Of a DNA stretch of 64,000 nucleotides, positions 15,911-24,325 are shown piece by piece (position 1 is the stretch's first letter; every line of letters starts with the position of its first letter). The translations under genes were made by a program, and so were the position numbers. This DNA comes from CAHJXG01 sp964235485 (GTDB taxonomy: Bacteria > Pseudomonadota > Alphaproteobacteria > Acetobacterales > Acetobacteraceae), in the NCBI GenBank assembly GCA_964235485.1, contig CAXSAZ010000005.1, positions 62,001 through 126,000 of the forward strand. Direction: 5' to 3'. The notes under the pieces were generated by a model. The model was not told where the DNA came from and did no database searches. It saw nothing but the letters and a program-made list of their open reading frames with translations.

Positions 15911-16863
15911 CGCGCACCCGCTGTAAGGAAGATGCCGTGCGGCGAGCGCCCGACGGGGATGGACTGCAAGGCGCCGGTCGCCGGGTCAAGCACGCCGACC
16001 TTCTGGATGAACCGCTGGGTGATCCACAGCTTGCCGTCCGGCGCGAAGTCGATGCAGTCCGGCCCGCCCGGCACCCGGTAGCTGCGTATGGTGGCAAGCG
16101 TCGCCGCATCCAGCGCCACCGTCGTGCCGTCCACCCGGTTGTTGACCCACAGCGTCTTGCCGTCCGGCGACAGGAACAGTTGGTGCGCCCCGCGCCCCGT
16201 GCGGATGCGCTGCTCGACCCGGCCATCGACGGGGTCCACCACCGCGACGTGATCCGACCCCATGTTGGCCACCAGCAGCTTGCCGTTCAGCCAGATCACC
16301 CCCGCCGGCGTCGTCCCGACCTCGGCCGTCCAGCTCACCGCCTGGCGCCGGATGTCGATGGCGGCGAGCCGGTTGGTGCCCTGCAGGGTCACGTAGGCCA
16401 TGCTGCTGTCCGGCGCATAGGCCACGTGGCTCGGCATCGAGCTGAGCGGAAAGCGCTTGACCAACGCCATGGTGGCGGCGTCGTAAACATCGACCTGGTT
16501 GCGCGCCAGGCCGGTCACGGTCAGCCACTTGCCGTTCGGGCTGAACGCCAGGTGGTAGGGGTCGGCCACCGGCACGCGGCGCCGGATGTCGCCGGTGTGC
16601 GGATCAAGGAACAGCATCTCGTTCGCGCCCGCATCGCCCACCAGCAGGTCGGCCCCGTCCGGGCTGAGGGCGATGTGGTGCGGCTCCCGCAGCACGGGCA
16701 CCCGGCGCAGCTCGGTTTCACGCGCCATGTCGAGGACGCTCAGGGTCGCGTCGCCGGAATTCAGCACGATGGCGAGACCGCCGGCCCATGCCGAGCCGGC
16801 CATCGACGCCAAGAACACCAGGGGCAAGATGAACGCCGAAAGCAGCCGCATTGAAAACTCCAT
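15907..16863 (-). CDS. Exported YVTN-type beta-propeller protein
   Basis: The 318-residue protein begins MEFSMRLLSAFILPL, a clear Sec signal peptide ending near GSAWAG. The rest is a seven-fold series of about 42 residues with the pattern SPDG...L.V.N....V.V.D, for example HIALSPDGADLLVGD, LAFSPNGKWLTVTG and LFLSPDGKTLWVNN. Start 16863 is chosen for the AGGTGA Shine-Dalgarno nine bases upstream; 16851 is an alternative. Such propellers act as periplasmic binding or scaffolding proteins; no catalytic residues are evident. It is translationally coupled to the downstream sterol-desaturase-family gene. Confidence 0.85.
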   Translation of the reverse strand: MEFSMRLLSAFILPLVFLASMAGSAWAGGLAIVLNSGDATLSVLDMARETELRRVPVLREPHHIALSPDGADLLVGDAGANEMLFLDPHTGDIRRRVPVADPYHLAFSPNGKWLTVTGLARNQVDVYDAATMALVKRFPLSSMPSHVAYAPDSSMAYVTLQGTNRLAAIDIRRQAVSWTAEVGTTPAGVIWLNGKLLVANMGSDHVAVVDPVDGRVEQRIRTGRGAHQLFLSPDGKTLWVNNRVDGTTVALDAATLATIRSYRVPGGPDCIDFAPDGKLWITQRFIQKVGVLDPATGALQSIPVGRSPHGIFLTAGAR

Positions 16864-17103
16864 GCCGACGTCACCTGGCACCGGCGTGGGGCGCAGGCTA
16901 CCATGGCTGATCCGGCCGAGGTGCAACTTCCGCGCCGGGCTGTGCTGCCAACCACGCCGGGATGGATTGCCACAACCGCGTTCTTAAATCGATTCCAAAC
17001 TTGTTTCGATATCGTTATGCACAGATTCTTGGTCACGGCCGCTTGATCGTGAGAAGGGTGCGAACGACTTGCCAACGCACCGTTAATTCGTAAGGTTGCA
17101 GGA

Positions 17104-17493
17104 ATGTCGGATGCAGGTGGCAAGCAATCCAAGGTACTTGTCGTCGAGGACGAATTCCTTGTCCGTCTGACCCTGGTTGAGGCGCTCAGCGACGAAGGCT
17201 TCCAGGTGCTTGAAGCCGAGACCGGCGACGCCGCGCTGCCGATCCTGCAAGACTACCAGGAAATCAGCCTGTTGCTGACCGACATCCAGTTGCCGGGGAC
17301 GATCAACGGCCATGCCCTGGCGTTGAAGGCCCGCGAGAACCTGCCCAACCTGCCTATCATCTTCATGACGGGCGGCCCGGACGAGGAAACGGATGGCTCT
17401 GCACGGGATGTGTTCATCAGCAAGCCTTACACGCTGGCGAACATCTGCAGCATGGCGAAGCGCCTGACCGCCGCGGCCACAGTTGCGGAGTAG
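17104..17493 (+). CDS. Single-domain response regulator (CheY-like receiver)
   Basis: A 129-residue receiver domain with no output domain. The acidic pocket is E15-D16 (VVEDEF), the phosphoacceptor Asp60 sits in LLTDIQLPG, the switch Thr is in IFMTG (near 89) and the conserved Lys in FISKPY (107). Lone receivers act by protein contact, often in phosphorelays or as sinks. No histidine kinase is next to it; the nearest in this window is the HWE-type kinase 42 kb away. Upstream is a 240-base gap, which is the most AT-rich part of this neighbourhood and probably carries its promoter. Confidence 0.9.
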   Translation: MSDAGGKQSKVLVVEDEFLVRLTLVEALSDEGFQVLEAETGDAALPILQDYQEISLLLTDIQLPGTINGHALALKARENLPNLPIIFMTGGPDEETDGSARDVFISKPYTLANICSMAKRLTAAATVAE

Positions 17494-17621
17494 TCCGTAG
17501 CTGCGGCTCCGGAGCAGCGCCCGGAACCACGGCGCCCAGGGCCTTTCTCTTCGCGCTCTGCCCCACGCGCATTCTGGCATCAGTCTTGCTTGTTCCGAGG
17601 CGAACCGTCTCGGAAACCACT

Positions 17622-18875
17622 ATGAGCGCAACGCTTCGACCGACCACCGCCACGCCCGTTGCCAGCACCCGGTGGGTGCAGTTGGGTTTGGGCCTCATCT
17701 GCATGATGGCGATCTCCAGCCCGCAATACGTTTGGGCATTGTTCGCCAAGCCGCTCGGCGGCGCCCTGGGCGCCTCGGCTGCCGGCGTGCAGGTCACGTT
17801 CAGCATCCTCATCGTCCTGCAGACCTTTTTCAGCCCGTTCCAGGGCTGGCTGGTTGAACGGTTCGGCCCGCGCTGGCTGATCGCGTTCGGTGCCGGGCTG
17901 ACCGGGCTGAGCTGGGTGCTTGCGGCTTCCGCCACCTCGTTGACCGGGCTTTATTTGACCTATGGATTGCTGGGCGGCCTGGGCACCGGGATCGTTTACA
18001 TCGGCGTCGTCGGGCAGATGGTGGGCTGGTTCCCGGACCGGCGCGGCTTCGCGGTCGGCGTGGTCGCGGCCGGATACGGCATGGGCGCCATCGTGACCAC
18101 CTTCCCCATCGCCGACAGCCTGGCCACGGACGGCTACGGGGCGACGCTGCTCAAGTTCGGCCTGATCTTCGGCGCGGTCGGGGTGCTGGCGGCCCTCGGC
18201 CTCCGCCCGCCGCCGGCTGTGGCCCCGACGCGGCTGGCCGGCGGAACCGCGGACGTGGGCACCGCGTCCATGCTGCGCAGCCCGGTCTTCTGGCTGATGT
18301 TCGCCATGATGGCGATGATGTCCACCTCCGGCCTGATGGTGACATCGCAGATCGGCGCGTTCGCCGGGGACTTCGGCATCACCACGCTGACCGTTTGGGG
18401 CTTCGCCGCCCTGCCGCTCGCGCTCACGGTGGACCGCTTCTGCAACGGCCTGACCCGGCCGTTCTTCGGCTGGGTGTCGGACCGCATCGGGCGGGAGAAC
18501 ACCATGGCGCTCGCCTTCGGGCTGGAGGGCCTAGCGATGGCCGCCTGGCTCGCGACGGCCGGCCACCCGCTGCTGTTCGTGCTGCTGTCCGGCTTCGTGT
18601 TCTTCGGCTGGGGCGAGATCTTCTCGCTGTTCCCCGCGACGCTGACCGACACGTTCGGGACCACGCACGCCACCAAGAACTACGGCTGCCTGTATATCGC
18701 CCAGGGCATCGGCGCGATCTTCGGCGGCCCGATGGCGTCGCTGCTGCATGAAGCCACCGGCAGTTGGTCCCCGGTGTTCGGCCTGGCCATCGGCGCCGAC
18801 CTGCTCACGGCCGTGCTGGCGTTGACGCTGCTGAAGCCGATGCGCGCCGCCTATCTCGCCGGCCCGCGCGCCTAA
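17622..18875 (+). CDS. MFS transporter, oxalate/formate antiporter-like
   Basis: A 417-residue, twelve-span inner membrane transporter of the major facilitator superfamily. The N-terminal half contains the tell-tale VERFGPRWLIAFGAGL loop 2-3 motif and SPQYVWALFAKPL, seen in the OxlT-like (OFA) group; the second half has DRFCNGLTRPFFGWVSDRIG, the repeat of that motif. OFA members carry small carboxylates such as oxalate, formate or lactate; the substrate here is not determinable. Start at 17622 (MSATLRP) is chosen over 17586. It ends by overlapping the convergent amidase gene by four bases. Confidence 0.86.
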   Translation: MSATLRPTTATPVASTRWVQLGLGLICMMAISSPQYVWALFAKPLGGALGASAAGVQVTFSILIVLQTFFSPFQGWLVERFGPRWLIAFGAGLTGLSWVLAASATSLTGLYLTYGLLGGLGTGIVYIGVVGQMVGWFPDRRGFAVGVVAAGYGMGAIVTTFPIADSLATDGYGATLLKFGLIFGAVGVLAALGLRPPPAVAPTRLAGGTADVGTASMLRSPVFWLMFAMMAMMSTSGLMVTSQIGAFAGDFGITTLTVWGFAALPLALTVDRFCNGLTRPFFGWVSDRIGRENTMALAFGLEGLAMAAWLATAGHPLLFVLLSGFVFFGWGEIFSLFPATLTDTFGTTHATKNYGCLYIAQGIGAIFGGPMASLLHEATGSWSPVFGLAIGADLLTAVLALTLLKPMRAAYLAGPRA

Positions 18876-20284
18876 CCAGGTCCGTCCAGCCGGGCCGCCG
18901 GGAAGGGCACGGCCTGCTCCAGCACCCGGGCGGCGCGCAGCGCCAGGTCGTCCCGGTACAGCGCCGCCGCCAACTGCACGCTGCGCGGCAGCCCGGCGGC
19001 GCCCAGCCCGAGCGGCACGGTGATCGCCGGCTGGCGCGTTAGGTTGAACAGCGCAGTCCACGGCGCCCAGTGCTGCATGAGCGCCTGCGACGGCTCGGCC
19101 GTGGGCGCGTCGGCCAGCATGGGCGGACCCGGCACCGTGGGGCACAGAACCAGGTCGAACCGGCGATGGAACAGCGCCATCCGGTGCGCGGCCTCCACCC
19201 GCAGCGCCTCGATCTGCAGCATGGCCGCGGCGGATAGCCCGGCCTGCTCCGCCGCGACCTCCTCGATGCCCGCGTCGAGCAGGCCGCGCTTTTCAGGCGG
19301 CAGGCTCTCGACCAAGGCCGCCAGCGCCACGCCCCAAACCCGGCCGAACGCGGCGGCGGCGTCCGGCAGGCCCGGGTCCTCGTCCTCGATGATGGCGCCC
19401 GCGTCGGCCAGGACCGCGGCGGCGTGTTCCACGGCGGCGATGCCCTCGGCATCGACAGGCGCGTCGAACCCCGGACGCCGCAGCACCGAGATGCGCAGGC
19501 CCGCCACCCCTTGCTCGATGCCGTCCCGCCAATCCCGGGGATCGTCTGGCAAGCTGTAGGGATCGCGCGCATCGAAGCGCGCCAGCGCGGACAGCATCAG
19601 CGCCGCGTCCCGCACGGTCCGGGTGATCGGCCCGGCCACGGCCACCGCGCCGAACGCGCCGATCGGCCATTGCGGCACGCGCCCGAACGTCGGCTTCAAC
19701 CCGACCGCGCCGCACCAGGCCGCCGGGATGCGGATGCTGCCGCCCGCATCCGTGCCCACGTGCAGCGGCCCGAACCCGGCCGCCGCCGCGGCCGCAGCAC
19801 CCGACGACGACCCGCCCGGCGTGCGCGTGGGGTCGAACGGGTTGCGGGTGATGCCGTGCAGCGGGCAGTCGCCCGGCGTCTTCCAGCCGAACTCCGTGGT
19901 CGTGGTCTTGCCCAAGATCACCGCGCCCGCCGCCTTGAGGCCCAGCACGGCGGGCGCGTCGTCCGGCACCGGATCGGGCGAGGTGGTGCGGCTGCCCCGG
20001 CGCGTCGGGAAGCCCGCAAGGTCCACCAGATCCTTCACCGTGCAGGGCACGCCGTCGAGCGCGCCCAAGGGACGGCCGGCACGCCACCGCTGCGCGCTTT
20101 CGCCGGCCGCTTGCAGGGCGCGGGGGTTCATAACGGCAAAGGCGTTCACCGCCGGGTTGTGCCGGGCCACCCGCTCGATCACCGCCTGCAGCGCCTCGAC
20201 GGGGCTGAGTCGGCCGCGGGCATAGTGCGCCAGCAGCGCCTCTGCCGACATCAGGGCCGGGTCGGTCACGGCGTCGTCGCTCAT
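18872..20284 (-). CDS. Amidase signature family hydrolase
   Basis: A 470-residue amidase with the Ser-cisSer-Lys triad: Lys in CTVKDLVDLAG (near 85), the cis-Ser in the Gly/Ser loop TPGGSSSGAAAAAAA (near 158) and the nucleophilic Ser in GTDAGGSIRIPA (near 182). The sequence is not flanked by gatC or gatB, so a role in Glu-tRNA(Gln) transamidation is unlikely; a catabolic amide hydrolase is the better guess. The ATG at 20284 overlaps the stop of the gamma-glutamyltransferase gene (ATGA), so both are made from one message and may handle related amide substrates. Confidence 0.87.
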   Translation of the reverse strand: MSDDAVTDPALMSAEALLAHYARGRLSPVEALQAVIERVARHNPAVNAFAVMNPRALQAAGESAQRWRAGRPLGALDGVPCTVKDLVDLAGFPTRRGSRTTSPDPVPDDAPAVLGLKAAGAVILGKTTTTEFGWKTPGDCPLHGITRNPFDPTRTPGGSSSGAAAAAAAGFGPLHVGTDAGGSIRIPAAWCGAVGLKPTFGRVPQWPIGAFGAVAVAGPITRTVRDAALMLSALARFDARDPYSLPDDPRDWRDGIEQGVAGLRISVLRRPGFDAPVDAEGIAAVEHAAAVLADAGAIIEDEDPGLPDAAAAFGRVWGVALAALVESLPPEKRGLLDAGIEEVAAEQAGLSAAAMLQIEALRVEAAHRMALFHRRFDLVLCPTVPGPPMLADAPTAEPSQALMQHWAPWTALFNLTRQPAITVPLGLGAAGLPRSVQLAAALYRDDLALRAARVLEQAVPFPAARLDGPG

Positions 20285-21852
20285 GCCTGGGCCACCGCGG
20301 CGGACCAAGGGGACAGCGCGTCGCTGATCCCGGTGCGCAGGCCGTCCCGGTCCAACCGGATCAGGTTGGGGCAGGCGAAGTTGACCGGCAGGACCGCGTG
20401 CTCCATCACCTCGACGGGGCCGTCCGCCCGCAGCGCGGCCAGCACGTCCTCCGGCAGCCGCCCGTCGGCGTGAACGGTTTCCGCGTCCGACACGTCGATG
20501 CGGGGGTGGAGCGCAGCCGCGTCCGGGTCCATGCCGAAGTCATCGACGAAGGCCAGCATCTGCACCACGGCAGCGAGGATGCGCCGCCCGCCGGATGCGC
20601 CCGCCGCCAGCACCGGGCGGGCGCCGTCGCGCAGGATCACCGGGCACATGTTGGTCAGCGGGCGCTTGCCGGGCCCGACCGAGTTTGCCTGGCCGGGCCG
20701 CGGGTCGAACCACATGACCCCGTTGTTCATCAGCACGCCGGAACCCGGCAGCACCACCCGGCTGCCCATGGATGACAGCAAGGTGGTGGTCATCGAGACC
20801 ATCGTGCCCCCCTCGTCGCACACCGTCAGGTGGGTGGTGCAGCTTTCGGCCGCTTTCGGCTCGGCGTCGCCGAGGCCGGCCAGGCGTTCGGCGTAGGCGG
20901 CCTTCATGGCGCGGGCCAAGGCCACGAACCACGCGGCATCCGGCGCGCCGCCCGAGGGCGGGGCCATGCCCTCCAACACCCGCGCCAAGGTCGGCCCGGC
21001 GGTCAACCCCCCGGCGAGCTGCAAGGTCCGGCCCTGCCACGGCGCGTCCTGGCAGGGCAGCAGGGCCACCTCGCACCGGCGCAGGTCGTCGGCGTCCAGC
21101 ACGCCGCCCATTGCGGCCACGTCGGCGGCGATGCTCGCGGCCACGTCGCCCTCGTAGAAGTCGCGCAGCCCGGCATGGGCCAGCCGTTCCAGCGTATCCG
21201 GCAGCCGGCCCAGCCGGAACGCGCCGGGGCTGCCCTGGTAGGGCGGCACGGGCGGCAGGCCGCCAGGCAGGTAGATGCGCGCGGTCTCGGGATACAGCCG
21301 CAGCACCGCGGCGGCGTTGGCGACCTTGAGCGTGGTGAACCAATCCTGCGGCAGCCCGCGTTGCGCCAGCGCGACCGCCGGCGCCATCAGCTCCTGCAAC
21401 GGCAAGGTCCCGAACCGGCCATGCAGCAGCGCGTAGCCCGCGACGGCGGACGGCACGGCAAAGGAGAGCGGGCCGTGGATGTTGGCGTCGCCCTCCACCT
21501 CGGGCCAGGGGAACAGGTCCATCTTGTCGCGCCCGGTCAGCTTGAAGCGCGCCGGGTCGAGCCGCGCCGGGGCGCGCGGGCCGAAGTCCACGACCTCCGC
21601 CCGCGCCTGCCCGGCGCGGTGCACCAGCGCGAAGCCGATGCCGCCCAGGCCGCTGTTCCAAGGCTCGGCCGCCGCCAGCGCCAGCGCCGCCGCCACTGCG
21701 GCATCGACCGCGTTGCCGCCGGCGTCCAGCACCGCGACCCCGGCCAGCGCCGCATCCCGGGACTGCGACACCACCATGCCGCGCCGCCCGGCCGCCGCCG
21801 GTTTCCCCACGGTCCAATGCTGGGTCAAATGCGGCGGGGGCAGGTAGGCCAT
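20281..21852 (-). CDS. Gamma-glutamyltransferase family protein
   Basis: An N-terminal nucleophile hydrolase that transfers or hydrolyses gamma-glutamyl groups. The 523-residue proprotein should cleave itself before the Thr in CTTHLTVCDEGGTMVSM (near residue 350), freeing the catalytic threonine of the small subunit. The substrate loop LLSSMGSRVV and the GKRPLTNMCP block are conserved. No signal peptide is visible at the chosen start (MAYLPPP, with GGAG nine bases upstream), so this member seems cytoplasmic, unlike the E. coli periplasmic enzyme. It is the first gene of a two-gene operon with the amidase. Confidence 0.87.
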   Translation of the reverse strand: MAYLPPPHLTQHWTVGKPAAAGRRGMVVSQSRDAALAGVAVLDAGGNAVDAAVAAALALAAAEPWNSGLGGIGFALVHRAGQARAEVVDFGPRAPARLDPARFKLTGRDKMDLFPWPEVEGDANIHGPLSFAVPSAVAGYALLHGRFGTLPLQELMAPAVALAQRGLPQDWFTTLKVANAAAVLRLYPETARIYLPGGLPPVPPYQGSPGAFRLGRLPDTLERLAHAGLRDFYEGDVAASIAADVAAMGGVLDADDLRRCEVALLPCQDAPWQGRTLQLAGGLTAGPTLARVLEGMAPPSGGAPDAAWFVALARAMKAAYAERLAGLGDAEPKAAESCTTHLTVCDEGGTMVSMTTTLLSSMGSRVVLPGSGVLMNNGVMWFDPRPGQANSVGPGKRPLTNMCPVILRDGARPVLAAGASGGRRILAAVVQMLAFVDDFGMDPDAAALHPRIDVSDAETVHADGRLPEDVLAALRADGPVEVMEHAVLPVNFACPNLIRLDRDGLRTGISDALSPWSAAVAQA

Positions 21853-21990
21853 GGGGTTCTCCGTGCTCGGCGCCACCCTACCCCCAACCCGGGCGGCGCG
21901 GCCAGCCGCCCGGCTGACACGGAATTGTCGCTGGACGTTCTTGCGGCGCCAGTGTCAGCCGACGACACCCCCATCGGGAGAACCGGACCC

Positions 21991-22737
21991 ATGACCAGCC
22001 GTCCGCGCGTCAGCTTCGTCGTGCCCGCCTTTAACGAGGAGCGCCTGCTGCCAGCCTGCCTGGCCGCCATCCGGGCCGAGGTCGCGCGCAGCGGCTGCGA
22101 TGCCGAAATCCTGGTGGTGAACAACGCCAGCACGGACAACACCGGCCGCATCGCCGCGGAAACGCCGGGGGTGGTCGTGGTGGATCAGCCGTTGAAGGGC
22201 CTCGTGCAGGCGCGCAGCGCCGGGTTCGCGGCGGCGGCGGGCGAGCTGGTCGCCAACATCGACGCGGACACGCTGGTGCCGCCGGGCTGGCTCGACCGCG
22301 TGTTGGCGGAGTTCGCGCGCAGCCCGCGGCTGGTGGTGCTCAGCGGCCCCTACGACTATTACGACGTGCCGATCCACATCCGTACGGCGGCCCGCGTCTT
22401 CTACGCCGTGGGCTTCGCCACCTACGTCTTCAACAAGCGCGTGCTCGGGGTGGGGTCGATGGTGCAGGGCGGCAACTTCGTGCTGCGGCGGGACGTGCTG
22501 GCCGGCATCGGCGGCTACAGCGACCGCTTCACCTTTTACGGCGAGGACACCGACATCGCGAGCCGCATGAGCCGGGTGGGCGACGTCCGGTTCACTTACG
22601 CGCTCACCGCGAAGTCGTCGGGTCGGCGGCTCCGCGGGGACGGCCTGATCATGACCGGGGTGCGCTACAGCGCGAACTACCTTTGGGCGACCTACTTCGG
22701 AAAGCCGTTCACCACCGCCTGGAACGATTACCGCTGA
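21991..22737 (+). CDS. Family 2 glycosyltransferase
   Basis: A 248-residue GT-A fold glycosyltransferase. The nucleotide-sugar site is seen in SFVVPAFNEERLLPACL (near 8-24), the VVNNASTDNT loop and the metal-binding ANIDADT motif (DxD, near 90-96). Acceptor side: GGNFVLRRDVLAGIGGY and YGEDTDIASRM. There is no membrane anchor. Sugar and acceptor are unknown; members like this build exopolysaccharide, lipid-linked sugars or glycolipids. No polysaccharide cluster surrounds it. The ATG at 21991 follows a GGGAG Shine-Dalgarno; longer in-frame starts would run back through the divergent gene. Confidence 0.86.
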   Translation: MTSRPRVSFVVPAFNEERLLPACLAAIRAEVARSGCDAEILVVNNASTDNTGRIAAETPGVVVVDQPLKGLVQARSAGFAAAAGELVANIDADTLVPPGWLDRVLAEFARSPRLVVLSGPYDYYDVPIHIRTAARVFYAVGFATYVFNKRVLGVGSMVQGGNFVLRRDVLAGIGGYSDRFTFYGEDTDIASRMSRVGDVRFTYALTAKSSGRRLRGDGLIMTGVRYSANYLWATYFGKPFTTAWNDYR

Positions 22738-22783
22738 CCGGGTGTCCCGGATCGGCGGTTGGCAGAATGAGGGCCGCCGTGCG

Positions 22784-23695
22784 ATGGGTGTGGCCATGAT
22801 CGGGATAGATTGGGGCACCACCAGCTTCCGCGCTTACCGCCTGCGCGGCCGGGCCGTGCTGGACCGGGTGGCGCTGCCGCTCGGCATCCTGAACGTTGCC
22901 GCGGGCGGGTTCGCGCAGGCGTTGCAGGACGCCGTGGCACCCTGGCTCGCCGACGGGGAGCGGCGCATCCTGATGTCCGGCATGGTCGGCAGCCGCCAGG
23001 GCTGGATCGAGGCGCCCTACCTGCCCTGCCCCGCCGCCACCGCCGACCTGGCCCGGGCGCTGCTGCCGGTCCCGTTCGGCCCGGCAGAGGCGCTGCTGGT
23101 GCCTGGCCTGTCCGCCGCCGACGGGGCCGGCGTGCCCGAGGTGATGCGCGGGGAGGAGGTGCAGATCCTCGGCGCGCTCGGCACGGCTCCGGTGGACGCG
23201 CCAGGAAACATGACGATTTGCCTACCGGGCAGCCACTCGAAATGGGCGCGGGTCGCGAACGGTCGGGTCGAGGGGTTCAGCACCCACCTGACCGGGGAAG
23301 CCTTCGCGGCGCTGCGCGGCCACACCATCCTGGGCCGCTTGATGCAGGCCGACGCGCCGCCCGACCCGGAAGCGTTCCACCAGGGCGTTCTGCGTTCGGC
23401 CGATCCGGGCGGCCTGCTGCACCACCTGTTCGGCGTCCGCACCCTGGGCCTGTTCGACCGCTTGCCGGAGGCCGCGGCGGCGTCCTACATGTCGGGCCTG
23501 CTGATCGGGCACGAGGTCCGGGCGGCGGCACCCGCCACGCCCGTCCTGCTGATCGGCGCCGCCGCGTTGTGCGGGCTGTATGGCCAGGCGATCACACTAT
23601 GCGGCGGCAGCGCCACCCCCGCGGAGGCCGACGCTGCGGCGCAGGGCCTCGCGCTGATTGGAGAACAGGCCCAATGGACATCCCCGCCCTCCTGA
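22784..23695 (+). CDS. dgoK: 2-dehydro-3-deoxygalactonokinase
   Basis: DgoK phosphorylates 2-keto-3-deoxygalactonate in the De Ley-Doudoroff galactose/galactonate pathway. The 303-residue protein has the family start MIGIDWGTTSFRAYRL, then MSGMVGSRQGW, GEEVQILGAL and the CLPGSHSKWARV block, typical of this sugar-kinase group. ATG 22784 is used because GAGGG lies upstream; ATG 22796 is an in-frame alternative. dgoA follows with a 22-base overlap, which confirms the function. No dgoD dehydratase, dehydrogenase or transporter gene is adjacent, so the rest of the route must be encoded elsewhere. Confidence 0.92.
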   Translation: MGVAMIGIDWGTTSFRAYRLRGRAVLDRVALPLGILNVAAGGFAQALQDAVAPWLADGERRILMSGMVGSRQGWIEAPYLPCPAATADLARALLPVPFGPAEALLVPGLSAADGAGVPEVMRGEEVQILGALGTAPVDAPGNMTICLPGSHSKWARVANGRVEGFSTHLTGEAFAALRGHTILGRLMQADAPPDPEAFHQGVLRSADPGGLLHHLFGVRTLGLFDRLPEAAAASYMSGLLIGHEVRAAAPATPVLLIGAAALCGLYGQAITLCGGSATPAEADAAAQGLALIGEQAQWTSPPS

Positions 23696-24297
23696 CCGCC
23701 TGCCCCCTGGTCGCCATCCTGCGCGGCATCCGGCCCGACGAGGCGGGCGCCATCGGCGACGCGCTGGTGGAGGCCGGGCTGCGCATCATCGAGGTGCCGC
23801 TGAATTCGCCCGACCCGTTCGACAGCATCGCCCGTCTGGCGCAACGCTTCGGCACCCGGGCGCTGATCGGCGCCGGCACGGTGATGCGCCCGGCCGACGT
23901 GGACCGCGTGGCCGAGGCCGGCGGCCGGCTGATCGTGACGCCGCACGCCGATCCGGCCCTGATACGCGCCGCCAAGGCACGCGGCATGGCCGCCATGCCC
24001 GGCTTCTTTACCCCGGCGGAAGCGTTCAGCCTGCTCGACGCTGGTGCGGATGCGCTGAAGCTGTTCCCGGCAGAGGCCGGCAACCCCGCCATGCTCAAGG
24101 CGCTGCGGGCCGTGCTGCCGCCGGGCACGCTGGTGCTGCCGGTGGGCGGCATGGATGCGGGCACGATGGGGGCATGGCGCGAGGCGGGGGCTGCCGGGTT
24201 CGGCATCGGCTCCGCCATCTACAAGCCGGGCGACGGCGCCGCCGCGGTTGCCGCCAAGGCCGCCGCTTTGCTGGACGCGCTGCCCCGGACGGCGTGA
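23674..24297 (+). CDS. dgoA: 2-dehydro-3-deoxy-6-phosphogalactonate aldolase
   Basis: DgoA splits KDPGal into pyruvate and glyceraldehyde 3-phosphate. It is a 207-residue class I aldolase of the KDPG/KDPGal group. Visible markers: VAILRGIRPDEA (active-site Arg region), the EVPLNSPDPFD strand with Glu, GAGTVMRPADV, IVTPHADPALI, and the Schiff-base lysine in ALKLFPAEA (near 130). The Leu-Asn-Ser-Pro text (rather than TLRTP) supports KDPGal over KDPG specificity. It overlaps the end of dgoK by 22 bases and shares its transcript. Confidence 0.93.
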   Translation: MDIPALLTACPLVAILRGIRPDEAGAIGDALVEAGLRIIEVPLNSPDPFDSIARLAQRFGTRALIGAGTVMRPADVDRVAEAGGRLIVTPHADPALIRAAKARGMAAMPGFFTPAEAFSLLDAGADALKLFPAEAGNPAMLKALRAVLPPGTLVLPVGGMDAGTMGAWREAGAAGFGIGSAIYKPGDGAAAVAAKAAALLDALPRTA

Positions 24298-24325
24298 CCG
24301 GGCCGCGGGTCAGTTTGGCTTTGAG

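Noticed and set aside
17041..17100. Possible EcfG-type stress promoter before the receiver gene
   Set aside because: CGAAC and CGTT are present but the first base and the 15-base spacing do not fit the known GGAAC-N16/17-CGTT form.
18872..20284. GatA subunit of the tRNA amidotransferase
   Set aside because: The triad is shared by all amidases of this family, there is no gatB or gatC beside it, and it is paired with a gamma-glutamyltransferase.
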